DNA of 64,000 bases from Sipunculus nudus (Eukaryota > Annelida > Sipuncula > Golfingiida > Sipunculidae). Shown here in pieces: positions 12,533-22,709 of this stretch (positions within the stretch are counted from its first letter, which is position 1; every line of letters begins with the position of its first letter). Below the pieces are notes generated by a model. The model did no database searches. It had not been told where the DNA came from and saw only the letters and a program-made list of their open reading frames with translations. The DNA lies in assembly GCA_026874595.1 (NCBI GenBank), contig CM049310.1, positions 16,778,058 through 16,842,057 on the forward strand, in the 5' to 3' direction. A program made the position numbers and the translations under genes.

Positions 12533-12694
12533 ATTGTGAAAGCACATTACTTTTTGTTGCAACTCAAGTTTCACGCAAGCAGTGGTGTTTTTTCTGCGGC
12601 GATCATCAGGTAACTCCCTGAATATAATATATATATATAATATATATATATATATATTTATATAAATATATATATATATATATTTATATAAATT
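12304..12694 (+). repeat. Series of (TA)n arrays
   Basis: TA arrays at 12304-12380, 12486-12530 and 12624-12694 (with interruptions); the 12536-12622 structured unit sits between the last two. Confidence 0.95.
12536..12622 (-). repeat. Short structured unit between two (TA)n arrays, hammerhead-like
   Basis: Minus strand: CCTGATGATCGCCGCAG, then CTGCTTGCGTGAAAC, then GTTGCAAC and AAGTA. A CTGATGA box, a stem II (CGC..GCG, GCAG/CTGC), GAAAC, a 4-bp stem III and a GUA triplet are all in hammerhead order. The 10.1-11.1 pair would be U-U and stem I is poor, so activity is doubtful. It is clearly a relative of the 56.86-57.09 kb palindrome arms. Confidence 0.45.
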
Positions 12695-13091
12695 TGTTTG
12701 TGTATATGTATGTGTGTATGTATGTATGTCTGGATGTACATACGACAAGAGCGGTATTTATGGTGAAGTCTTTACATACATTTTGATTTACAGGGCATCC
12801 TTCGTGTGCACCCTTGCCACATACTAACTGTTAACACGCCATTCTTGTTAAGCACACAGGTTAGTCGCATGTTCTGCTCAGTGAACTGTGTCAGAGCTAG
12901 TCGGCTTTATGGATAAAATGTAAAGCATTTATATAACACGAACAGATGTTTGTTTTTGTCTTACGCAACACTAATTTTTTTCTGTAAGTAGGAAAAGATG
13001 TTAAGTATCCCGTGTTGTCCTCAGCGGGATAGTCGTGTCTTCTACCAGCAAATACAGGCCCAAACCCCAACGCATATTACGGTATGGATAT

Positions 13092-13095
<4 letters not shown>

Positions 13096-13162
<67 letters not shown>

Positions 13163-13176
13163 TATATATATATTGT
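13096..13176 (+). repeat. (TC)n(TA)n compound microsatellite
   Basis: About 14 TC units directly followed by about 24 TA units. Confidence 0.95.
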
Positions 13177-13179
13177 TTA

Positions 13180-14215
13180 ACCCGTTCAGACAAGACTGTC
13201 TGATCTACCACTGGGCAAGGTTGGACAACACAGTTTATACAGTTGGAATGTACAATACAATGACAATATGATGAAGGTAGCTTGAAATAAAATGAACCGC
13301 TTAAAATGTTATTTAACTATTATTAACTATAAATTATTTATTAAACATATCTAACGATAACATGCAACGTAATATACAATGCACTCCCGAATATGAATAA
13401 CTGCATGTGAAATATACCAGGATATGAAATGCGATGAAATATATAACATATAATGTGTAGCCTTAAGACACAAAGGAGGTTCAAATCTATTGCTAAATCA
13501 TTTTTAAAGACCTTTAAAGAGGAACAATATTTTTAAGAGTCATCCAATGTGTTTTACAAGAAAAGTCCTCTGATAAAAATGATTTTTATCCTGAGTAGTG
13601 AGACAGGACCTTGAGTATACGTGTAATATATTGTTATGGCTATTGTATGTTTCTTATTTTTGGATTTGATGAACATAAGTAAACCTATTGGTCATGCAGA
13701 ATGGACTCAAGTTATTCAGACATTTGAACATAAGGATGTGCTTTAGATATTAATGTCTTTGTTCATCTGATTGGATGGCAAGTTTTATATACTAGTATAT
13801 ATATATAGTATATTCAGTTGAAGGTTATAGCCAGAAATACCTGCTTCTGTTCATAACTGTATCTACTTGCTAACTTCATGTCCACAAGGCTCTTTTAATT
13901 ATCAAATCAATATAAAATTATTTATTTTATAAAATGTTTTTGCCTATTTTATATACAGAATAATTGTTTTGATTCATACATACATGATGCATGCAGGTAA
14001 TACAAGCCAGGAAAAGTTAAATATAACAAGTTTAACATGCACATTTCAAATTTTTACAAAGGTTAAGTTTCACCGCAAAAGTCAGTTATATTCTTTTATT
14101 CTATTTATTAATTCATGTCAGGGTTCAGTCCTTCCAATATTCACTTTTTCGACTAACTATATGTGTTTGAAGTTTTGGTCTGACATTAATTAATTGTCGA
14201 CATGACGAAATTAGT
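13180..14215. other. No gene recognised
   Basis: AT-rich unique DNA up to the start of the composite satellite element. Confidence 0.5.
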
Positions 14216-14315
14216 TTTTAGCTCAGCTGACTGAAAGTCATCTGAGCTATAGCGATCACTCTTTGTCCGTCGTCCGTCTGTCCGTCTGTCCGTCTGTCCG
14301 TCTGTCCGTCCGTTA

Positions 14316-16279
14316 ACCAGGCACAAATCGTAACCGCTGGACCTAGAACCTTGTAACTTGGGATTCTGAGAGGTCCATAAAAAATCTCCTTGGAAACCAG
14401 AAATTAGGTCTCTGTTACCCATATCCTTCGAGCTATGTAGCCCCAAATTACCCCCCAGAAAAGTCAAAAATTTCATACAAAAACTTCAATATCTCATTAA
14501 CTACTTGACTGATGGTCATGATTTTTGGCATACATATTGATCATGAGATGTTACATCACTTCCTGCAGACTGGTGGCGCCACCTGTATTTTTCGATTTTT
14601 TACGATTTTTTTTCTCTATTTTTGAGACCTTTAAAAATGTGAACATCTGTTAACAAGGCACAAATCATAAAGACAGGACTTAGAATCTTAATTCTTGACA
14701 CACTGAGAGGTCCATGAAAAATCTCCTTGGAAACCAGAAATTAGGTCTCTGTTACCCATATCCTTTGAGCTATGGGGCCCCAAAGTACCCCCCAGAATAG
14801 TAAAAAATTTCATACAAAAACTTCAATATCTCAATAACTACATCACTGATGGTCTTCATTTTTGGCATACATATTGATCATGAGATGTTCGATCAGTTCC
14901 TGCGGACTGGTGGCGCCACCTGTACTGTTTGATTTTTTACGATTTTTTCCTCTATTTTTGAGACCTTTGAGGATGCTGTCATCTGTTAGCGTGGCACAAA
15001 TCGTATCGACTGGACCTAGAATCTTCATTTTCGACACGCTGAGAGACCTATGAAAAGTCTCCATGGAAACCAGAAATTAGGTCTCTGTTACCCATATCCT
15101 TCGAGCTATGGGGCCCAAAATTACCCCCCAGAATAGTCAAAAATTTCATACAAAAACTTCAATATCTCATTAACTACATCACTGGTGGTCATGATTTTCG
15201 ACATACATATTGATCATGAGATGTTTCATCAGTTTGTGCAGACTGGTGGCGCCACCTGTATTTTTCAATGTTCACGAATTGTTTTCTCCATTTTTGAAAC
15301 CTTTAAGGATGTAGTTATCTGTCAACAGGGTACAAATCGTAACGACTGGACCTAGAATCTTCATTCTTGACACACAGGGAGACCCATGATAAGTCTCCAT
15401 GGAAACCTGAAATTTGGTCTCTGTTACTCATATCCTTTGAGCTATGGCACTCCAAAGTACAGCTCAGAATAATGGAAAATTTGATACAAAAGCTAAAGTA
15501 TCTGAACAACTAATGCATAGATAACCATAATTGTTTGCATGGATATTGATCATGGAGTGTTTCATAAGTTTCTGCAGACTGGTGGCACCACCTGTATTTG
15601 TTCGTTTTTTTTACGAAATTTTTCTGTATTTTTGAGACCTTTAAAGATATGAACATCTGTTAACAGGGCACAAATCATAAAAACTGGACCAAGAATCTTC
15701 ATTCTTGACACACAGGGAGACCCATGAAAAGTCTCCATGGAAACTTGAAATTAGGTCTCTGTTACCCATATTCTTTAAGCTGTATGGGTCCAAAATACCC
15801 CCCCCCCCAGAATAATGGAAAATTTGATACAAAAACTGCAGTATTTCAATAACTACAACACTGATGGTCATGATTTTCGGCATACATATTGATCATGAGC
15901 TGTTCCATCAGTTTCTGCAGACTGGGTGTGCCACCTCTATTTTTTTCAAATTTTTACGAATTTTTTTTTTTTGAGACCTTTAAAGATGTGGTTATCTGTC
16001 AACAGGGTACAAATCGCAACAACTGGACCTAGAATCTTCATTCTTGTCATGCAAGGAGGCCCATGAAAGGTGCCTGTGGAAACTTGAAATTAGGTCTCTG
16101 TTACCCATATCCTTCAAGCTATAGGACTCCGAAGTATCCCTCAGAATAATGGACAATTTGATACAAAAACTGAAGTATCTGAACAACTAATGCAGAGATC
16201 ACCATGATTTTTTGCATGGATATTGACCATTAAGTGTTTTTATTAGTTTCTGCAGACTGGTGGAGCCACCTGTATTTTT
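14316..16279 (+). repeat. Six tandem ~338-bp units
   Basis: Unit starts near 14316, 14650, 14985, 15322, 15658 and 15996, each at 'acagggcacaaatcg' or a variant. Each unit repeats 'ctggacctagaatctt', 'ggaaaccagaaattaggtc', 'ctgatggtcatgatttt' and 'ctgcagactggtggcgcc' in order. Units are moderately diverged; the last is shortened. Confidence 0.9.
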
Positions 16280-16496
16280 GTATCCGCCAAAACGAAGTTT
16301 TGCGGATACTATGTTTTTGACAGAGTTCCTCCGCCGCGGCGGCGTTCGTTTCCAGAGAGCTCCTCGGAGACTAATGGACTGATTTTTCCCAAACTTACAC
16401 CTATTATCAGGTCACATGTGAACTGGTGCCTAACCAATTTGCATTGACCTCTGACCTTTTCTCTCTATCCAGTGTCCATTTGTGGGTCTGTTTCCA

Positions 16497-17340
16497 CTCA
16501 TAAACCCTCATATCTCGGTAACCGTTTGACCGATCAGGAAATAAAATTGATACAAATGTAGCCCTTGGATTGCTTATAACATACACAAAAAATGGTGGCG
16601 CCACCAGTAACCATGTTTGCACAGTGTCCATCTGTTCATCTGCCTTGGGTTAAAATCACTCATATCTCTGCAGTGAATTGACTAATTCACCTGAAATTCG
16701 TCATGTGTATACATCCAGGATAGCTTTCTTGATTTTATGACAGGTGGCGCCACCTACGTTCACGTTCACGCTGATGACATCCAAGCTTATATCTCGGGAA
16801 CCGTTTGACCGATCAGGAAATAAAATTTATACAAATGTAGCCCTTTGATAGCTCTGTAACATACACAAAAAATGGTGGCGCCACCTGTAACAATGTTTGC
16901 ACAGGGTCTGTCTGTTAGTCTGCCGTGGCCTAAAATCACTCATTTCTCTGTAGTGGTTCGACATAACTGCCTAAAATTTTGCAGGTTTATACATCGTGGA
17001 CAGCTTTCTTGATTTTATGACAGGTGGCGCCACCTACATTCTAGTTAACGCTGGACACATCCAAGCTCATATCTCAGGAACCATTTGACCGATTGGGCCA
17101 AAATTGTGCATGTGTTTAGATCTCACATAGGTCTTTATCATACACAAAACTGGAGGGGTTACCTGCAAAGATTTTTGCACAGTGTTTGTCTGTTTGTCTG
17201 CCATGGGCAAAAATCGCTCATATACATGTAGTGGTTTGACTTTTCTGCCTAAAATTTTGCAGGTGTATACAACTTGGACAGCTTTCTGGATTTGTGGTAG
17301 GTGGCACAACCTACATACACATTTAGGCTGCAGACATCCA
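16497..17340 (+). repeat. Three tandem ~285-bp units
   Basis: Unit starts near 16497, 16788 and 17069 at 'atatctcgggaaccgtttgac' or a variant. Shared landmarks: 'acaaatgtagccctt', 'aaaaaatggtggcgccacc', 'tgtttgcacagtgtc', 'gctttcttgattttatgac'. The third copy is the most diverged. Confidence 0.85.
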
Positions 17341-17654
17341 TGCTAATATGCAACATACCTCACTCTATTTCCCCTTGCCACTCAATCCATGCCTCACTAT
17401 CCGATTTTGGCAGATACATGTAGTCACTTGTCGGTTACCTGTATTCTAGTTTTAAAAGTTTACACATTTTTCTCTATTTTTGAGATATATAAATACAGAC
17501 TAAATCTTGGCCTGTTGGTTAATCTGTTTGATGCTTCAGTTGAATGGGTATATACTACCATTCTGATGATAAAATTTCCTTTTGCGAATCTCTTCCCAGT
17601 CAGCTGAGCGTCATGACCCATGGGTCACTTGTTAGTTTAGTAATTAGGCCGAAC

Positions 17655-17835
17655 TTAGATGAATTGGACCAATCTGCGATTGGTTTAGACCAAATCCTGA
17701 TCGGGATTTAGTCCGGCCTAAACCCCGATCGGGATTTGATCTTGACCAGGGATGGATCAGATCCCGATCCGGGTTTAGGACGGACTGAATCGGGATTTAC
17801 TCTAAACCAATCGCCGAATTGTTCAGATCGGGATC
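17655..17835. mobile_element. Foldback (hairpin) element of about 180 bp
   Basis: Two arms of about 75-80 bp: left around 'gcgattggtttaga', 'tagtccggcctaaacccc' and 'gatcgggatttgatc'; right the inverted equivalents 'gatcccgatccgggtttagg' and 'ctaaaccaatcgcc'. A loop of about 15 nt separates them. Too short to code. Confidence 0.75.
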
Positions 17836-18284
17836 AGGGCCATCACATAAATGCTGACAGATATCGGTTATGACACGATCATAATTAAAAATGCGACTTA
17901 AAATACCTGCGGCTGAATTCGAAGTTTTTGTGTTTGACGGAAATCATGAAAGCAAATGTTTGATTAATATTACGCGCAATGGCAGTTTCACTGATACAGT
18001 TTGGAAGAGCATGTGCTTAACCGGACTCAGTGGACATGGCTATGAGGATTGGAATTGTAAAGCCAACCATGCAAAGCGTTTTAAACACGATTTGATGTTT
18101 GTCGTATGTTAAAGGGGCATATATGTAAATAATCTGAAGTATGAAGATCGCTGCCATCTGGCCTGCATTAGGCTGATCTATTTGTTATTAGAGTGTGCAT
18201 ACTGGGCACATGGTCGGAGCAAAGAGGTTGTTTTAGGAGTATAAATGTACCAGCTCTTTTAAGAGATTTTTTTTTTAAATTACA

Positions 18285-18347
18285 GGCTTTGGTCTTAGCG
18301 AAAAAAAAAAAATACCGCAGTGGATGCGATCCTGGGCACGGCATTAG
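18285..18347 (+). promoter_or_regulatory. Probable 5' UTR of the hydroxy-acid oxidase gene
   Basis: Immediately upstream of the start codon. A T-rich stretch ends in an acceptor-like TTACAG at 18279-18284, so an upstream non-coding exon could splice here; a second possible acceptor (CCGCAG) ends at 18320. No convincing TATA box or initiator is visible just upstream, so the transcription start is not located. Confidence 0.3.
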
Positions 18348-21300
18348 ATGAAGATGGACCTGTCGAGAGTGCTGTTGGTCCTGGCTGTGGTTTCTATGGC
18401 ACTCTTGGTGGCTAACCTCATCTCTGTGTTAGTTTTGATCCACAAGCACCAAACTCAAGGTGAAGTTAAGGTATGATATGAGCTATTTTTCTGATATGTT
18501 AGTGTTGGCCTACAGTCAGTAACTGGTTGATACACCATTTGCTTGTTAAGCATCCAGCTGCTTAGAAATACGAATGGGTTAAAACTATTAGACCCTCGCC
18601 ACCACCTAAGACCTGCCGGGGTTATACTTGACTAATATCTCATCTATGCAGTGAGTGACGTGGTTTCATGAATTTTGCGTAATATTAAGTCATAAGTTTA
18701 CTGAAGGAGCTGGCGGTTCCCTGTCATTTGCATATTAGAACGTCACGGTTTAGATCAAGATGGCGATAACTGAGTTAATAGGGCTAAATCTGCAGTTACC
18801 ATAATTTGAAAAAGCCCTGTGTTCAGTAAACCGGTGACAGATGGCGCTGAATATCACCATGTCCATTTTATCAGTCGATATGCCTGAAGCCGTGTGTTTA
18901 ACTGTTAATGAAAGCAAAACCAGTCTACCATTACCCAAGTATCAATTATTAGAATAAGTTTTCTGCCGAAATAGAAAAGGTTTTTTCTAGGTGCGAATCC
19001 AAGATGGTTAATGAATTTACCAGCTCGGTATACTTTAAATGAGAGTCCTATAGGAAAATAAGATATAGTCAGGGAAATGTAGTCCATATTATTTATTAAT
19101 GTTGTGTTTATTTTTATCTTCAGTTGTTATGATTAGTAGATCGGTTTGTTATGTATCCAGTAAAGAAACTTACTAGGCTACAGTTTGTTATGATTGGCTG
19201 ACAGAAGATTCTGGAGGTATAGATACTGCTGGGAGGCTTAGCTGGTAATTTCCATGTGGAGAGTTCGAGAACGTTCGTTGTAGTCCTGATATAAAAGCCG
19301 GAATCAAAGCCGCCGGGGGTCAGTCAGTCGAAAAGTGTATTTGCAGCCAGACATGTTGTGAGATGTAGAATCGCTCCAGGCAGAATGTTATTTCATGAAA
19401 GGCGTTAGGATTCTTATTTTTCCTAGAACATACAGTTTATTTAGAGGAGGATGGCGTAAGAAAGTTTGTGGTCTTTGTATTTGTGAAGTAAGAGCCATTT
19501 CGCGGTGGGCGGAAGCCAAAGAAATGTTGAAAATTGTATTGTGAGATTGGAACCTGTCTACGGCGGTGAAGGCCAGTTACGGGACGTGATAAGTATAAAG
19601 CTGTTTTGTTGTACCCTAGACGTAGAGTGATTTTCTAGTATCTTGCATGTAAGTTCCCGGGAAATATATGTAAGCTGCGTGTGTGATTTAACGGTTAACC
19701 GTAAACTTAAAGCCTATAACTCTCCCAACTGTAGCTGCATCGTTTGAAGGCAGGCCACTGAATTTTGCGCGTTGAATTTCCATTATATTTCAGTGATAAA
19801 GAAAACAATAAACTACATTTAGAACACAATTATATAGTACACGTTTTACATTAACTATGTTAATATGCTTTAACTTAGATGCGTAATTTTCAGTACTTTC
19901 AGTGCGGATGGTACGTTTAAATATGTGCCGCTCAAGTTTTAGTGTGTTTAATATAAGGTACGTTCAGTACTCCTAGTGCTGCTCAAGTTTTAGTGTATTT
20001 ACCATTTAGTACATGTAATACGTTTAAAATGTGTGCTGTTTAAGATTTATATGTTTCAAACCAAGTACATTGGGCACGTTTAATTATTGGGCTGCTAAAG
20101 ATGAGGGCGTTTATCATTTAGTGTACACTCAGTACACTTGAAATAAGTGCTGCTTAAGAGTAGTTTTAATAAAGATTTACGAAACTTCATTACGTCAGAA
20201 CTGATTAGATATCGCAACCATTTGTACCATTATAGACATAAAATTAAAAAAAACCCACGAATTATTGTAATTCATTCCTGTTGCAGAATAAAGATGACGC
20301 ACCGCTAGTGAATGTTGATGATTTTCATGCAAAAGCAAAGAAAATGGCCGACTGGAAAGTCTGGACTTATCTGGAGGAGGGCTGCGGGAGGGAACAGACA
20401 CTCAGGGACAACGTACGGACTTTCCAAAAATGGCGTCTCCTTCCATACATGATGAGTGGTCTGCATAACATCACTACCAGCACCACCATCCTCGGTCACG
20501 TGGTCACGTCCCCCATCGGTGTCGCACCTACCGCTTTTCAAGGGTATTGATTTTAATATGAGGTTTTGATTGCTTCAGAATATATCTTTTTTATTGTATC
20601 GTTGTATTTACTGTATAACATAAATACATACGCATACTTATAAATATTACATATGATCGTGCGTGTGTGCGTGCCAGTGTGTGTGTTTATTATTAGATAT
20701 CCACTGTGAATTATGTTTAAATAAAATCCATGTTGCTCATTAGTCTCCAGAAATGTATTTTTAATTGAATGTCTAATGTAAAATAACATAAAGAAATGCT
20801 TATCCAGCAATTCTAAGTTAAATATGTATGTGGATGAATGAAATTGGATCATTCATAAGGTATTACCAAACAGGTATCCTTATTATACATCAGTTGGATT
20901 CACAAGGAAGGCGAAAAAGCAACGGCTCGGGCGATAGCAATGAAAGGAGGCATAGGGATATATGCAATTGCTTCAACCTACAGTATGGAGGATATAGCTG
21001 AAGCAGCACCAGCGGGCACTAGGTGGCAGCACATACATTATTTCGCAGACATGGAAGTCACGAAACATCACATCCTCCGCGCTGAGAAGGCAGGATTCTC
21101 TGCTTTGGTTGTCACTGTGGACCACTATCATAGTCAAGCCGTAAGATACGAAGAAATAAGGCACCCGGAAATAAAATATCCTTTAGATATGGGTTTGGGA
21201 AATTTTCCCAGTGCTCGGCCATTGCCGCCAAATTACAGCGCGGTTAATCCGGCAGCGACCTGGGATTACGTAAAATGGATTAAAAACCAGACGTTTTTAC

Positions 21301-22497
21301 CGATCGTCGTTAAGGGTGTACTGCAAGATAAAGACGCCCTGAAGGCTTTGGAAGTTGGCGCCAAGGCCATTGTTGTCTCTAACCATGGTGGAAGGTATTC
21401 CTCAGAATTTCATTTTTTTAAGTTGCTCATATAAAATCATTCAGGTGTTGATAAAAATAAAAAAAAAACATCAAATAATCATTCATCAGGATAATTATTT
21501 AAAGATGGGTTATGTAGTAAGACAATAGATAATTGCAAATAACCCGTCCAAATTCATAACTTTGTTTCTTTAACTAATGTGAACGTGCTCATCCCTTCGG
21601 AAATATAAAAGATTAGTTTTACAATTTGCCACCAGGTGACAGTACCCTTTGCAATATAACAACATTGCCAGCTTTACTGTGCTAGTCCAAGCGCATATTT
21701 TATACTCTTTGACTCTTTGGGAAACTAAGTGTGCGTGTGTAAGTGTGTTTGTGTGTGTATGGGGGGGGGGGGGACAAATAGTAAATAATTTATTTTTGGA
21801 TGATGGACTTGTGGAAAATTTGATAATTTACTAATGTCAAATTCGATTCCCAGGACCGTCGATGGCGTTCCAGCAGCCATTGATGTCCTGCCGGAGATAG
21901 TTAGGGCGGTCAAAGGTCGGGCGGAGGTGTACATGGACGGAGGGGTGCGGACGGGTATGGACGTCGCCAAGGCAATCGCCTTCGGTAGGTTCAATGATTG
22001 TGAATCCTGTCTTAGGTCGCAATTGGGTGTCTCTAGACTAAATTGACGGTAACGGATTTGTACTGTTGTAATTTTGGATACACGGCCATTTTTTTTTACC
22101 ATGTCAATGTGCGAGACCTGAACACTGAATGTTAGTCGTCGCCAGTAGGTGTCGCTAGCTTGATGATAACAATTTAGTACTGTTGTAGACTGAGGTTACG
22201 TTTCATATATATATTTTTTTCTTTTTCAGTGTCAGATGTCGCCAAAAGATGTCGCTAGCGTAGAGTAAGGTTTTATTTATATGAAATGGTATAATTACAG
22301 GAGCACGTGCCGTGTTTATAGGACGCCCCGTGTGGTACGGCCTCGCTGTGGATGGGCAGGGAGGAGTTGGGAAGATACTAGACATTCTACAGAAAGAGTT
22401 CTATAGCACCATGCTGCTGTTAGGTGCCAACAACCCCGGCAAGCTGAACCAGTCAGTCATTCGGTTAACTGATGGACTAACTGGACTCATGGACTAA
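18348..22497 (+). CDS. HAO1-like: (S)-2-hydroxy-acid oxidase (glycolate/lactate oxidase family), five coding exons, N-terminal membrane segment
   Basis: FMN-dependent alpha-hydroxy-acid oxidase: this family oxidises glycolate, lactate or longer 2-hydroxy acids to 2-oxo acids, giving H2O2. Coding exons: 18348-18470, 20287-20543, 20894-21394, 21854-21984, 22301-22497; all introns are GT-AG and the joined frame is open for 402 codons. Seen residues: Tyr69 (spinach GOX Tyr24), APTA at 121-124 (FMN site), Tyr176 (Tyr129), TVD ending at Asp203 (Asp157), Arg211 (Arg164, with one extra residue in the loop), Lys267 in VVKG (Lys230), SNHGGR with His291 (catalytic base) and Arg294, DGG at 322-324 and GRP at 345-347 (FMN phosphate). 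The start is the first ATG after an in-frame TAG at 18345; a second ATG lies two codons on. Oddities: residues 8-31 are a hydrophobic segment on their own exon, and the C-terminus (GLMD) has no SKL-type peroxisomal signal. Family enzymes are usually near 350-370 aa, so the extra length is N-terminal. Family assignment is firm; substrate and location are not. Confidence 0.93.
19185..19825 (+). promoter_or_regulatory. TATA-containing block in intron 1, possible solo LTR or internal promoter
   Basis: A block less AT-rich than the rest of the intron has ATATAAAAG at about 19290-19298, then a G/C-rich run and a 'tcagtcagtcg' word some 30 bp downstream. An AATAAA is near 19806. This TATA to poly(A)-signal order is like an LTR. 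No second copy is present to prove it, and its ends are not defined. Confidence 0.25.
19868..20160 (+). repeat. Degenerate ~57-bp tandem repeat in oxidase intron 1
   Basis: Five to six diverged copies of a unit starting near GCTGCTCAAG and containing 'tagtac' and 'acgtttaa' words. Unit starts are near 19868, 19927, 19978, 20036, 20092 and 20149. The array ends about 120 bp before exon 2. Confidence 0.6.
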
Positions 22498-22565
22498 CAT
22501 ATAAACAAGGAAATGTCCTACGTTCACACATTGTATTCTAACAGCGGCTGTTATTAACCTCGTAG

Positions 22566-22609
<44 letters not shown>

Positions 22610-22706
22610 TTTGATCAGTCTCTGCCTTAGAGTCACAAGGCCACTTGTAATGATGAAGTATGGGTTCACATTTCGGATCTGTATCACTGTACGTGTAATA
22701 AACCGT
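22498..22706 (+). terminator. 3' UTR with poly(A) signal
   Basis: Downstream of the oxidase stop codon (TAA at 22495-22497) the first AATAAA hexamer is at 22697-22702, about 200 nt after the stop. A (TA)n tract at 22567-22608 lies inside the UTR. Cleavage would be expected some 10-30 nt after the hexamer; not proven. Confidence 0.5.
22567..22608 (+). repeat. (TA)n in the oxidase 3' UTR
   Basis: About 21 TA units, 70 bp after the stop codon. Confidence 0.95.
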
Positions 22707-22709
22707 GTT

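Larger units (their letters stand above)
14220..17632 (+). mobile_element. Composite satellite-bearing element with hairpin heads
   Basis: Order: hairpin 1 (14220-14248), (CCGTCTGT)n at 14266-14312, six ~338-bp units (about 14316-16279), hairpin 2 (16280-16309), a unique G/C-rich stretch, three ~285-bp units (about 16497-17340), then a tail with AGTCAGCTGAG at 17598, a partial match to the hairpin-1 stem. Both unit types contain 'ggtggcgccacc'. No coding frame. Tandem units beside hairpin ends occur in some Helitron-like non-autonomous elements, but I cannot show the required terminal features; class unresolved. Confidence 0.6.

Noticed and set aside
20305-20541. 78-codon minus-strand open stretch
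   Set aside because: Antisense shadow of oxidase exon 2.
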